From Candidatus Altimarinota bacterium (GTDB taxonomy: Bacteria > Patescibacteria > JAEDAM01 > BD1-5 > UBA2023), in assembly GCA_018457335.1 (NCBI GenBank), contig JAGYHI010000004.1:1-32949 (forward strand): a DNA stretch of 32,949 nucleotides. Reading direction: 5' to 3'. The position numbers and the translations under genes were made by a program. This document shows positions 1-9,363 of the stretch, piece by piece. Position 1 is the first letter of the stretch, and each line of letters begins with the position of its first letter. Below the pieces are notes generated by a model. It searched no databases. It had not been told where the DNA came from and worked only from the letters and a program-made list of their open reading frames with translations.

Positions 1-8
1 TATTTTTT

Positions 9-3000
9 ATGCATATTATCCAATTTCTTCTCTATCCTATTTTTCTCCTTTTTCTTTGGCGAGGAGTCGGATGTACGATTTTATCATTTTTTTCGTATTG
101 GAAAAATTATTTTCTGCGGTTTCGTGTGCCTGTCGAGATAGCACTTGGTATGGGAATTTTTACGATTGGATTACTCATTCTCGGAGCTATTGGTCAATAT
201 ACATTTATCGGACTTTGAGTGCTTTGTGTGATTTTACTTGCCTTTTCTTGGCGAGGCTGGGTCGACAGTTGTAAACATATTCTCTCCGCTCGCATACAAT
301 TTTCTCAGCATACCACAGAAAAAGGAATTTTTGATTTTTTTCAACCAAAACTCCTCTCGGTCGAGTTTACTTTTATTATTCTCTCTCTTGTATTTGCTGT
401 TTGACTTATTAGTATTTTACGGCCGGTACCTATCGGATGGGACGACCTTGGCGTTTATATGAATTTCCCAAAAATTATGGCTCATAATGGAACATATCTT
501 CACGGAGCTAGTATGTTTGGTTGGCAACTCATCACTGGGACAGGATATCTTTTTTTTAACACCGCAGCGCAAGCCTTTTTTATCAATCAAATGGGAGGGT
601 TTCTTGCAGTTATAGCCATTACTTCCCTTCTCTCCATTCTCCTCGAGCAAAAAAATCGACGCTATTTTATCTCGCTTCCGATTCTTTTGGCGAGTGTCTA
701 CTATGTAATGCCGATGACTGTATTTCAGCAGGCAAAAGATATGAAACTCGATCCAGCTTTGATGTTTATTAGTGTCTCAGCGATGATGACGCTTTGGTAT
801 GGGCTCAAAGCACTTCTCAAACAAGAGAATCCAAAAAAATGACCCCCTCTCATCTCTCTTGCTGGTATTCTCGTTGGATTTGCCTTTGGGGTAAAATTTA
901 CGACGCTTCTTTTAATTCTCGCTGGGCTTGGATATATCGGATATAGAGCACTGGGGATTTTTGGATTTATAGGATTTTGGGGGATTTTCGTGGCGATTTT
1001 CACCGCAGGCGGACTTTGGAGTCGTATGTTTATTTGGTTGCCGACAGACAATAGCCACCTCATACAGATGATTGCACTCGTAAGTGCTGGAATTGGACTT
1101 GCTGGGATTTTTATCGGGGCCTCTCTTCACAAAAAAAATACTCTTCCTTGGATTCGTGCGAGCATTATTTTTATCCTTGGAATCGGAATTTCAACCCTAC
1201 CTTGGCTCGTAAAAAATGGAAGCGAGGCTCAAATCTGGAATCCAAAAAATGATATCGTCGGTGGACTCTTAAGTGGAAAAAATGAAAAAGTCTACAAGTC
1301 ATATTCAGAAATTTATAATCCAGAAGAACTCAAAATTCATCAAGAAAAAGCAAAAAGTTTTACGGCTATCACCGGAAGCGGTCAGTCAAAAAATGAAGAT
1401 TTTAGTCGATATTTTTGACAAGAAAAAGGTCTCAATAACTATATAAAACTCCCAGCAAATCTTACTATCCAGAGAAATCAAAAAGGAGAATTTACGGATA
1501 TTACTTATATTTTTCTTCTCTTTGTACCGCTGTCTGGGCTTTTTGTACGGACAAGAAAAAGATCTAAAATTCTTTGGTTGACGGCCAATATGATCTTGAT
1601 AGGATTTTTCTACGGACTTCTTAAAAATCCTGATATCTCGTGGCTTGGAAATCTCAATCCATTTCGCTCTCTCGTGATTACTAATTTCAATAGCCTTATC
1701 ACTCCGATTCTTTCCAATCTCACGTTGCCACTCGGGTATATTTTTTTACTCATTGGAGTTCTTGTATGGCAAATCCTTATAAATTTGTGTGTTGATTCAA
1801 AACACACTATGAGTCGTCGATATAAATTTATGAGTTTCTTCGTGATGACTTATGCACTACTCTTTCTGGTTTCTGCCTTTGGAATTGTATGGTATGGAGT
1901 TCTCGTGTACTTTATGTTTTTTGTGATGATTGCACTTGGGTTTGCTGAGATGATCAGTTTTACAGAAAAAGACAGCAAATATACATTGATTGTAAAATGA
2001 TTTATTGCGATGATTATTTTTATATCCCTTGGCTCTTATCTTGGATATTCTGCACCGCGACATGCCTGGAAAAATTTAAGCACAAGTGGTTATAATGAAT
2101 ATAAATACAAGAATCTATCGCAAGATGAAACTATATTTTTATACCGTAATGACTATATTAATTCAATTGCGGCAATGAACCTCAAAAATCCAGCAAAAAC
2201 TATCGAAAAATCAATGGACGCGCTCACAAGCATTCGTAGTAAACTCCCTAATCCAAAAACTATTTCACCTACTGATTATTTTACATTCTTACAACAACTT
2301 GAAGAAGTCAAAAAAACAGCTAACCCAAAAAATCCAGAAATACGAGCACTCAATAAGTCACTTTCAACTGAACTTCCAAAAGCGAAAAATATTTTCTTTC
2401 AATCTATTCTTTACCCAAACAAAGATGAAGCAAATACTGCAGGAATATACAGAATCGGAACTTTTATGAGTTATTTTGTAAACAATAATCGACAGCGGTT
2501 TTTTGAGGACAGTCTCATAAATAATTTTGAAGGTTATTTTTATGATTCAAATCCTGATGTGACGGTCGAGCGGATGAAAAAACTCGGACTCAAATATCTC
2601 CTCGTTGACCTCAATGCCGCGACAATCGACCGAGATCCACGGCACGCTCTGACAAAACGATATGATCATCTTCTCTCGACAATGCGATCAAAAAAACTCA
2701 AACTCATCGACACTGATAATGAATGTTTGCGATTTGCAGTTGATGAATCAAATCAAGGAAAAATTACTTCAAATGAAGATTTTCTCATGATAGCAGGATA
2801 TAATTATGTCGGATACAAACCTGACGGAACTCCTATTAGCCCTAATCAAAAAGCAAGTTATTGTATGAATGCAATATACAAAAAAATTAAAACAACTTCG
2901 AAAAATGCTCTCCCAGCATATTTAAAAAATAAAAAAGATGCTATTGAATCAGCTGGGACAAATAATCAAAAAATTATGCAAATACTCAAACCGGGTCGAA

Positions 3001-3029
3001 GTTATTTTGTCTTATTTGAGGTAAAGTAA
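9..3029 (+). CDS. GT-C type membrane glycosyltransferase-like protein
   Basis: One reading frame of 1006 residues runs from the ATG at 9 to TAA at 3027-3029 through five in-frame UGA codons (216, 402, 840, 1416, 1998), read here as Gly. The first two thirds are very hydrophobic, with roughly a dozen membrane segments. After the first segments comes a loop with GWDDLGVYMNFPK. An acidic pair in the first large external loop is typical of GT-C glycosyltransferases that use polyprenyl-phosphate sugars (PMT/ArnT-like). The last third, after about residue 665, is a soluble domain. I infer a lipid-linked sugar transferase modifying surface polymer or protein; donor and acceptor cannot be seen. The frame is open to the window edge, so the true start may lie just upstream. 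No Shine-Dalgarno can be judged. Confidence 0.7.
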
Positions 3030-3043
3030 AGATTATGAATTAT

Positions 3044-3081
3044 AAAAATGTACAAATATTAATTAATATTTGTACATTTTT
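3044..3081. terminator. Bidirectional intrinsic terminator
   Basis: A perfect 17-bp inverted repeat (arm AAAAATGTACAAATATT) around an AATT centre, with A and T runs on both outer sides. It lies between the convergent ends of the glycosyltransferase-like gene and murD, so it can stop transcripts from both directions. Confidence 0.85.
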
Positions 3082-3093
3082 ATTTTAAATTAT

Positions 3094-4398
3094 TTATAAA
3101 CTTTCTACTGCTTCGCGAAACTGATTTGCTCTATCAAGATAATTTTTAAAAAGTCAGAAAGAGGAGCAACCGGGAGAAAGTATAAGTACATCATCTTTTT
3201 CTCATTTATCAAAAAGCCATTTTACGGCTTCTTGCATATTTTCGGACAAATAATATTCGATATTTGCTTGTTTTGCTATATTTTCAAATTTTTGTGCCGT
3301 ATCTCATATGCAGACCATATATTTGACGCGCGCTTGAAATCGCGGGAGTAAATAATCAAAGTCATCTCACTTGTCATGTCCGCCGACAATGATGAGGAGA
3401 TTTTTTGTATCTCAAAAACTCGAGAGTGCCGCTTCAAGACTCTGAGCAGAAGTTGATTTGCTATCTTCTACAATTTTGATGTCATTTTTTGTAGTGATAA
3501 GTTCGAGTCGATGAGCAAGTGGAGAGAGCATTGAAAGGGTTTTTTGTACTTTTTTTGAGCAGATTTTCATTTCGTTACAGAGCATCCCGACAGAAAGAAG
3601 ATTCATCGCATTATGATTTCCAGAAAATTTTGTATCTGAAAGGAGGTATTTTTTTCGTCCAGAGATAATGATGTTTTGTCCGTCAGTTCGATCCTTAAAT
3701 ATTTTTTCTTCATTTTCATCCAACCCAAAAAATCGTATTTTTTCTTCATCAAAATCGAGAGAAATACCTTCTTTTTTTATAAATTCGGTCAATTGTGAAT
3801 TAATAATTGCTCGTTTTTTTGTTTTTTGGACAAAATTCCACTTTGAATCAATATACTCTCTTAAATCCTTGTGCCAATCAAGATGATCGGAGCGTAAATT
3901 GGTAAAAATTGTAAAATCGGACAAATATCATTCATTTTTTGTACGAAAATTAAAATCAAGTCCGTATCACATAAAACTCGACACTTCGACAATGATAGTA
4001 GACTTTGTAATATTTTTTTCTAAAATCTCACATACCGTCTGAGAAAAAGGCGTACCAAAATTCCCAGAAAGGAAGACTGACTGAGTATTTCCTTCGATAT
4101 TTGAGAGAATTTCATAAGCCATGCTCGCAGTTGTGGACTTTCCATCAGTCCCAGTGACCGTGATGATAGTATGTTTTCCTTCTAAAAAATTCATCGCAAA
4201 ATTAAGCTCTCAAAGGATTTTTTTCGTTGAATAAATACGATGAGAAGGAGGAATTCCTGGCGATGGAATAATATATTCATACTTGTCAAAATCCTGAGGT
4301 GCATCACTATCGTCGCAGATTTCGTATGGAATTTTTTGAAATTCACAGAGTTTTTTAACGGCTTGACCGACCGCTCATTTTCAATAAATCAAATACAT
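3094..4398 (-). CDS. murD: UDP-N-acetylmuramoylalanine--D-glutamate ligase (MurD)
   Basis: Adds D-glutamate to UDP-MurNAc-L-Ala in the cytoplasm, an ATP-dependent step of peptidoglycan synthesis. The 434-residue frame uses about ten UGA codons as Gly. Domains in order: N-terminal GKGAVGQAV with a PSPGIP loop near residues 6-50; the Mur-ligase ATP loop TGTDGKSTT (82-90); EVSSF; the central TN-x3-DHLDWH motif; the C-terminal domain with GGHDKGDDF and SPGCSSFG. Length is normal for MurD. The start is the ATG at 4396-4398, which begins directly at the dinucleotide-like N-terminal fold. It lies 9 nt downstream of murI on the same strand, so the two form an operon. Family assignment to MurD rather than MurC/E rests on the N-terminal domain and C-terminal motifs. 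Confidence 0.93.
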
Positions 4399-4407
4399 AA
4401 AAGAAAA

Positions 4408-5088
4408 TTAAAATTTTTTTCGCTTCATCCAGTCTTTAAATTTTTTGGCAGCTTCTTCTCCTGGATCAATAATTACTGGAAGTGGCATCTTGTGGATTTT
4501 TTTCCACGCTGCTTCTATTTGACTGCGAATCAATGGAAAATGTGTACAACCTAAAACAAGCGCCTTAATATCACTTGAAAATTCCTCAATATATTTTTCG
4601 ATATACTTTTGCATCTCAGGGGAATCAATTTGATTTTTTTCAATCAAAGCAACCAAATTAGTTGTTCCAACTTCTTCTATCTTTACAGAATCATCAAACA
4701 AATGCACTCGATCTTTGTAGCCACGAATATTTACCGTGGCCTGAGTCGCCAAAACTCAGACCTTTTTGTAGCCATTTTCAAGGATTGCCTCCGCACCCGG
4801 AATCGTCACCCCAAGGATATGCTTGCCAAACATTTTTTCTGTTTGAAGCCAACGAAGCGCGTGTACACTCGCAGTATTACAGGCTAAAATCACTACATCA
4901 GCTCATTTTTCAAAAAGATTTTCGACACCTTGTAGGGTCAGATTTTTGATTTCATCGGAGGTTTTATCGCCATAGGGAGCGTTTTTTCTGTCCATTTCTA
5001 TCAGGATTTCAAGGTCAGGAAAGTGTTTTTGAAAAGACTCCAAAACTACCATACCACCCAGCCCAGAATCAAAAAGTCAAAGTTTCAT
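4408..5088 (-). CDS. murI: Glutamate racemase (MurI)
   Basis: Interconverts L- and D-glutamate, supplying the D-Glu that the adjacent MurD ligates, so the operon makes and uses one substrate. The 226-residue product starts with FDSGLGGMVVL; then come EMDRKNAPYG, the first catalytic cysteine in ACNTAS and the second in LGCTHFPL. Both catalytic cysteines are present. Three UGA codons (for example 4756-4758 in KKVGVLATQ) are read as Gly. At 226 residues it is shorter than typical MurI proteins of about 260, mostly through a short C-terminus. The ATG at 5086-5088 starts directly before the first strand. No Shine-Dalgarno is visible. Transcription likely starts from the divergent promoter just upstream. 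Confidence 0.93.
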
Positions 5089-5148
5089 TTGCAAAAATAA
5101 GAATTATATTGTATACTGTAAGTATATCTACTTTTTAAAAAAATTCAA
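5089..5148. promoter_or_regulatory. Divergent promoter with head-to-head -10 elements
   Basis: Rightward: TTGCAA (5089-5094), 17 bp, TATACT (5112-5117), reading to the 5148 gene. Leftward: TTGAAT (complement of 5143-5148), 16 bp, TATACT (complement of 5121-5126), reading to murI. The two -10 boxes form the perfect inverted repeat TATACT-GTA-AGTATA. The same hexamer combinations recur before other genes in the window, which supports the call; activity is inferred. Confidence 0.7.
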
Positions 5149-5714
5149 TGGAAAAAGAAAAAACATCACAAAATTCTCAAGAACAATTGCCTTTAAAACT
5201 GACAAATATGTATCAAGAAATAGTAATTGATAAAAAAAGTAGAATAAAAATACCTGCTAAGATGATTACACTTCTTAAAAATTCGCTTAACCAGAAAGAT
5301 AATGAGGAGATATATGTTCTTGTTTGTTGGACAAATAATGGCTTCTATATCATAGTAGATGAAAAAAAGAAACAGAAAATTTTGGAATCAAAAATCGAAA
5401 ACATGCCATTTTACTCCACTGAAAAAATAGACTCTTTTGATCGAATTAATGTGTGACATATTGTGAAAAACATGAGTCAAAACTCTCCAAAAAACCGAGC
5501 CTATTGTCGATTTCATAATGGACTTATCAGTATCGTATTTGATAAGGAAGTCGCAGAAAAAGAAAATACAAGACTCCAAAATAATACAGAAGAGTTTTTG
5601 CAAAATCTAGAAGTGCAAGAAAAAACGCATCTCAGATATAGCACTATCATAAATGGAAATCCGCCTATGACTTTTTCGTATAATCCGCCTATAATTTTTC
5701 CGAACAAAAAATAA
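5148..5714 (+). CDS. Hypothetical protein with AbrB/MraZ-like N-terminal motif
   Basis: A frame of 188 residues with one UGA (5454-5456) read as Gly; without recoding it would appear as two fragments. Residues around 22-45 contain IDKKSRIKIPAKM, which resembles the D-x-K-x-RI-x-IP start of SpoVT/AbrB swapped-hairpin domains as in MraZ and AbrB. The region after the UGA may hold a second, more divergent copy. MraZ is a transcription regulator of cell-wall and division clusters, and this gene is divergent from murI-murD, so a role as their regulator is an attractive guess only. The rest is unrecognised. It has no Shine-Dalgarno. Its TAA lies in the arm of the following terminator. Confidence 0.6.
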
Positions 5715-5737
5715 CTTCAAATTTGAAGTTATTTTTT
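5707..5737. terminator. Bidirectional terminator between convergent genes
   Basis: A perfect palindrome centred on AAATTT (arm AATAACTTCAAA) with flanking A and T tracts. It overlaps the stop codon of the 5148 gene and sits just beyond the end of secD on the other strand. Confidence 0.8.
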
Positions 5738-5751
5738 TAAGTTTATGGGAA

Positions 5752-7428
5752 TTATTTTTTATATCCGATAAAAAGTTGAGGTGCTTTACTCATTTTTTTA
5801 CCGACAAGTAAGAGCATCACTCGTGATACCCACATCGCTGTGAAGAGTGAAACAATGATACCAATACCAAGCATAAGTCCAAATCCTTTAATCAATGAAA
5901 CTCCGACGATATAGAGAATAAATGCTGATACAAATGAGGTTACTTGCGAATCTAAAATCGCTGACCAAGATTGTTTGAATCCGACCTTGATAGCAGAATC
6001 AAGTGGTTTTTTATCTTTGAGGGATTCTCGAATTCTTTCAAAAATGAGGATATTTGCATCAATTGCCATACCTATCGAGAGAATAATACCCGCGATAGAG
6101 GCAAGAGTCAAGACGATTCCTCCGCTGATTTTGATGATAGCAATCAAGAAAAGTACATAAATAAGCAGTGCAAGCCCAGCAATAAATCCACTAACACGAT
6201 AAAAGAAAACTAAGAAAACGAGAATAATAGCAAATCCGATAAACCCTGCAACGATAATTTGATTGAGAGCATTACTTCCGATTTTTGCATCGATAGTTCG
6301 CTCACTTGTCAGATAGATTGGTGCTGGAATAATACCAGTATTTATATCATTTGCGAGTTTTCGTGCTTCGGCTGGACTTCTTTGTCCATCAATAGTTGCC
6401 ATTCCATTTGTAATAGCTTGTTGAACTGTTGGTGCTGTAAGCATTTCTCCACCGACATAAATCGCAATTTGTTTTCCAACAAGTCGACTTGAAATTTCTC
6501 CGAAAATTTTCTTTCCTTCATCATTAAAATTCAAAGTCACTTTTGTTTCTCCAGTATTTTCTGTAAGTGTTCCTGCATTATTTAGGTATTTGTCAGTCAA
6601 GGCTTTTCCGTCGGTTGTCTTTGCAATCACCCATTGACTTGGTTGAGAATCAACAAAAAAGTATTTATAGTCATACTGACCACTTCCAGTACGCGCATCT
6701 AATTCTACAATAGCGAAGACATTTTTTGGTTGGATAGTATTATTTTCATCAAGGATGTACGAAAGGTCAAATACCGATGAAATGTATGGAAATTTCTTAA
6801 CATCTTTAAATTTTTTAGAATCTATATTGTTTGGAAGTTCTCCTATACCAGTACCTGTAGAAACTCCTTCATACTGGCCAGTGTACTTTTGAGCAGTCAA
6901 ATCATACCCGTCTTTTTTGAGGTCTTTTTGTAAATTGTTTGCTATATTTTTTCGAGCCAATTTATCAGCCTCAGAAGTTTGTGGTTTAAATTCTTTAAAT
7001 TCGAGTTTGATAAGTTTTCCAATCGTCTCCTTTGCATTTTGTATATCTTTTTTTTGTTGGAGAGCTCGTGCTTCGTCTGACAAATCTTTATAATCTTTTG
7101 TCGGAATTTGGACGATAAGATGTGTGTCTTGACCGTATTTCATCGTCTGAATGGTCGGCTCAGCAAGTCCGAGACTATTGACCCGCTTATCGATAATTCG
7201 TTTAAGCCCTTCGACAATAGTCGCTTCATTGTAGTCGCTCGCTGTCTTATCAACTCCTGAAAAATCAATTTTATAATCAAGCTCAACACCTCCTTGCAAA
7301 TCAAGCCCAAGCGTGTATGGCTTATTCAAAAAATCAGTATTTACCCCGAATTGTTTCCAAGGTAAAATATAGAGTCCGCACATCAGTACTAGTGCAAAGA
7401 CAAGTAAAAATTGCTTTTTAATATTCAT
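5752..7428 (-). CDS. secD: Protein translocase subunit SecD
   Basis: SecD works with SecF beside SecYEG and uses the proton-motive force to pull exported proteins across the membrane. The 558-residue product has an N-terminal membrane segment, LGLDLQGGVELDY (the SecD D1 signature) near residue 42, the large periplasmic P1 region with NSLGLAEPTIQ, then the second half with the C-terminal membrane segments, including GMAIDANILIFERIRE. That motif is diagnostic of SecD/SecF proteins. The gene contains no UGA codon, unlike many neighbours. No secF follows; a terminator does, so SecF must be elsewhere if present. The start has no Shine-Dalgarno. Confidence 0.95.
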   Translation of the reverse strand: MNIKKQFLLVFALVLMCGLYILPWKQFGVNTDFLNKPYTLGLDLQGGVELDYKIDFSGVDKTASDYNEATIVEGLKRIIDKRVNSLGLAEPTIQTMKYGQDTHLIVQIPTKDYKDLSDEARALQQKKDIQNAKETIGKLIKLEFKEFKPQTSEADKLARKNIANNLQKDLKKDGYDLTAQKYTGQYEGVSTGTGIGELPNNIDSKKFKDVKKFPYISSVFDLSYILDENNTIQPKNVFAIVELDARTGSGQYDYKYFFVDSQPSQWVIAKTTDGKALTDKYLNNAGTLTENTGETKVTLNFNDEGKKIFGEISSRLVGKQIAIYVGGEMLTAPTVQQAITNGMATIDGQRSPAEARKLANDINTGIIPAPIYLTSERTIDAKIGSNALNQIIVAGFIGFAIILVFLVFFYRVSGFIAGLALLIYVLFLIAIIKISGGIVLTLASIAGIILSIGMAIDANILIFERIRESLKDKKPLDSAIKVGFKQSWSAILDSQVTSFVSAFILYIVGVSLIKGFGLMLGIGIIVSLFTAMWVSRVMLLLVGKKMSKAPQLFIGYKK

Positions 7429-7461
7429 AAAAAAGTGTAAAGAAATAAATAATACTTCAAG

Positions 7462-7512
7462 AGTATAAAAAAAAATAAAAAATTTGCAAGAAAAAAGAAA
7501 ATATGATATACT
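7462..7512. promoter_or_regulatory. Divergent promoter sharing one palindromic -35 box
   Basis: TTGCAA at 7484-7489 is its own reverse complement. Rightward it is 17 bp from TATACT at 7507-7512 (to the HD gene). Leftward it is 16 bp from TATACT on the other strand (7462-7467, to secD). One hexamer can thus serve as -35 for both genes. Confidence 0.65.
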
Positions 7513-7543
7513 TTTATAAATTCTATTTTCTAAAATATTACTT

Positions 7544-8185
7544 ATGACACCACTTGTAGAGACTGCGAAAAACTATGCACTCGGGATAATCCAAGAAAAT
7601 TGTAGCAACTATCCTTTTCATAATGTGAAACACACAACAAATGTCTTTAATCGCTCGACACTGCTGGCAAAAGAAGAAAATCTCTCACCAGAAGATACCG
7701 AAGATTTACAAATCGCAGCACTTTTTCATGATACCGGTTTTGCTAAGCAGTACCCAAAAAATGAATACATCTGAGCGCGAATCGCAAAAAACTGGCTCAC
7801 AAAACGAGGTCACCCAGAACATCGCGTGGAAAAAGTCGAAAACATCATCATGGCGACGGTGCTTTTTGCGACTCCAAATAATCTCCTCGAAGAAATCATC
7901 CAAGATGCTGACCTCGATAATCTCGGACGAAAAGACAATTTTCAGTCGTCAAAAAATCTCCTCAAAGAACTTCGCACGATTGCAAAAGTCGACATCTCAG
8001 ACAAGAAATTTTTTACTTTTGTTTACGAACTTTTAAGTGTATATAAATTTCATACTTTTAGTGAAATCAAAGAGCGTCGAGCCAAAAAACTCGCCTACCT
8101 CAAACAAATCACACAGTATCTCATCGACCACGACTACGAGGTCCCAGAAATCAAAGAAGAAATGCAGTTGCGGACAATTGTCTAA
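7544..8185 (+). CDS. HD-domain phosphohydrolase
   Basis: A 213-residue protein formed by joining two fragments through UGA at 7772-7774 (Gly). It carries the HD-superfamily metal ligands: a His in FHNVKHT near residue 27, the HD pair in ALFHDTGF near residues 65-66, and an Asp in DADLDNLG near residue 124. HD proteins of this type hydrolyse phosphate esters of nucleotides or signalling nucleotides; the substrate cannot be told here. No membrane segment or partner domain is visible. It is monocistronic, divergent from secD, and has no Shine-Dalgarno. Confidence 0.8.
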
Positions 8186-8194
8186 AAAATAGAT

Positions 8195-8223
8195 TTGACA
8201 TTATATTAGGAAATAAGTATAAT
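8195..8223 (+). promoter_or_regulatory. Perfect-consensus sigma70-type promoter
   Basis: TTGACA at 8195-8200, 17 bp, TATAAT at 8218-8223. It would give a leader of about 100 nt before the Shine-Dalgarno-led ORF at 8328. The leader holds four short complementary segments (AGATA 8238-8242, TATCT 8247-8251, TATCT 8276-8280, AGATA 8287-8291) that could pair in two alternative ways. Confidence 0.8.
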
Positions 8224-8327
8224 CCGAAAATCTTGAAAGATATTTTTATCTATATTTTTAATTTTAGTATAATCATATCTTTTTTGAGATAGGGTTATGC
8301 TTTTTTTCGCACCAAAGGAGGTGTATT

Positions 8328-8687
8328 ATGCTAAAACTTTTCCTTGAAAAGTGGTATATAAAATTTGTGGCCGTACCTATATTTGGGTTTTCAATTGCTT
8401 GCTATGAACGAGTATATGGAATCAATTTTTTAAGTATCCTAGTCTTTCTGATATTTTTGTTTATCATATCTCATAATGCAAAAATAAAACTCGATATACT
8501 TAAAAATCCATTAACGCCAATGCGCATCGAAATGGGAATGTGGATAGCATCATTTATTTTGTTGATGAACATCAAACATCCTCTTGGATATGGTACACTA
8601 TTTGTCACAATCATACACTGTCACCGAATATTGATACCATTTCTGTATGCAAGAAAAGATGACCCAAATTTTTATGAGAAGTTTTAA
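8328..8687 (+). CDS. Small hypothetical membrane protein, strong Shine-Dalgarno
   Basis: A 119-residue protein with three to four hydrophobic segments (about residues 10-28, 32-50, 66-84 and 86-104) and a charged C-terminus (ARKDDPNFYEKF). I do not recognise the family. Its start is fixed by AAAGGAGGTG 7-8 nt before the ATG, a near-perfect Shine-Dalgarno, whereas groES, groEL, secD, rpoB and rpoC have none. It contains no UGA. It is a self-contained unit with a perfect promoter, a long leader and its own terminator, resembling the genes at 23762 and 32501. Confidence 0.75.
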   Translation: MLKLFLEKWYIKFVAVPIFGFSIACYERVYGINFLSILVFLIFLFIISHNAKIKLDILKNPLTPMRIEMGMWIASFILLMNIKHPLGYGTLFVTIIHCHRILIPFLYARKDDPNFYEKF

Positions 8688-8704
8688 TAAACTTCTCATT
8701 TTTT
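8675..8704 (+). terminator. Intrinsic terminator
   Basis: An 11-bp perfect stem, ATGAGAAGTTT paired with AAACTTCTCAT, followed by TTTT. The 5' arm overlaps the last codons of the small membrane protein gene. Confidence 0.85.
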
Positions 8705-8705
8705 A

Positions 8706-8732
8706 TTGATTTTAATTTTTTTTAAATATAAT
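8706..8732 (+). promoter_or_regulatory. Candidate groES promoter
   Basis: TATAAT at 8727-8732 lies about 50 nt before groES. The best -35 is TTGATT (8706-8711) at a short 15-bp spacing, so the -35 is uncertain. No HrcA/CIRCE inverted repeat is visible in the leader. Confidence 0.45.
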
Positions 8733-8780
8733 AGAAATATATTTGGAAAACAAATATTTTTATTTTTTAAGTAAAAACAT

Positions 8781-9098
8781 ATGTCTCTCACAAGTGAAAT
8801 GGTCACAAAAATTACACCAATGAGTGATAGAATTCTTCTCAAGCCAGTCGAGGAAGAAAATATCACAAAATCTGGAATTATTTTACCAGAAAGCACCAAT
8901 AAAGACCGTACTTATCTCTACGAAGTCGTCGCCGTGGGACCTGGAAAACACGACAGCGATGGAAATCTTATAAAAATCGAACTCGAAAAAGGCGACAAAA
9001 TCATCTCTGGTCAGTATTCTGGTGATGACATCAAAGTCGATGACACCACCTACAAAATCCTCGCTTATGAATATGTGCTTGCGAAAGTAGAGGGATAA
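8781..9098 (+). CDS. groES: Co-chaperonin GroES
   Basis: The 105-residue lid of the GroEL folding chamber. It shows ITPMSDRILLKPVEEE, the mobile-loop region ENITKSGIILPES, and a C-terminus typical of the family (YKILAYEYVLAKVEG). It begins with about eight extra residues (MSLTSEMV) before the usual start of the fold; the internal Met in TPMSD is too late to be the start. Ends in TAA and contains no UGA. It precedes groEL in the same direction, but 265 bp of repeat sequence lie between them, an unusual gap for this operon. No Shine-Dalgarno. Confidence 0.95.
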   Translation: MSLTSEMVTKITPMSDRILLKPVEEENITKSGIILPESTNKDRTYLYEVVAVGPGKHDSDGNLIKIELEKGDKIISGQYSGDDIKVDDTTYKILAYEYVLAKVEG

Positions 9099-9106
9099 AA
9101 AAATAC

Positions 9107-9330
9107 TGTCATCTTGAACTCGATTCAGGATCTTCCTCTTCTTTTTCTAAAAACCTCACCCTCCAACTCCTGTACTTTTGGAGCCAAAAGTACCAAAACC
9201 TTTGGTGGTGAAAAAACTCGTTCGCTAATACGCTCCTCTTTTAATAACTGATTTTCATCTGACTCAAACAGTTTTCTCACCTCTCGTGCCCTGCGGGTGC
9301 AAACCCCCGACCAACTGATTTTCATTTTAT
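9107..9330. repeat. Dispersed repeat, family A copy 1, with a short palindromic repeat
   Basis: Begins with a REP-like GTCATCTTGAACTCGATTCA element (9107-9133), then a family A dispersed repeat (about 9149-9330). The latter shares blocks with 16052-16214 and, inverted, 32890-32949: AAAACCTCACC, a CTTTTG-GAGC-CAAAAG hairpin, GTGAAAAAACTCG, GATTTTCATCTGACTCA, CAGTTTT and CCCCCGA...GATTTTCATTTT. It fills the groES-groEL gap. The open frame on its minus strand looks like a by-product of the repeat. Confidence 0.8.
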
Positions 9331-9363
9331 GAAAATTTATCTTAACTCCTAATCTCTAAACCT

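Noticed and set aside
9125..9325. A 66-codon minus-strand frame between groES and groEL
   Set aside because: It coincides with the dispersed repeat and its translation is a by-product of repeat sequence; no start signal and no family.
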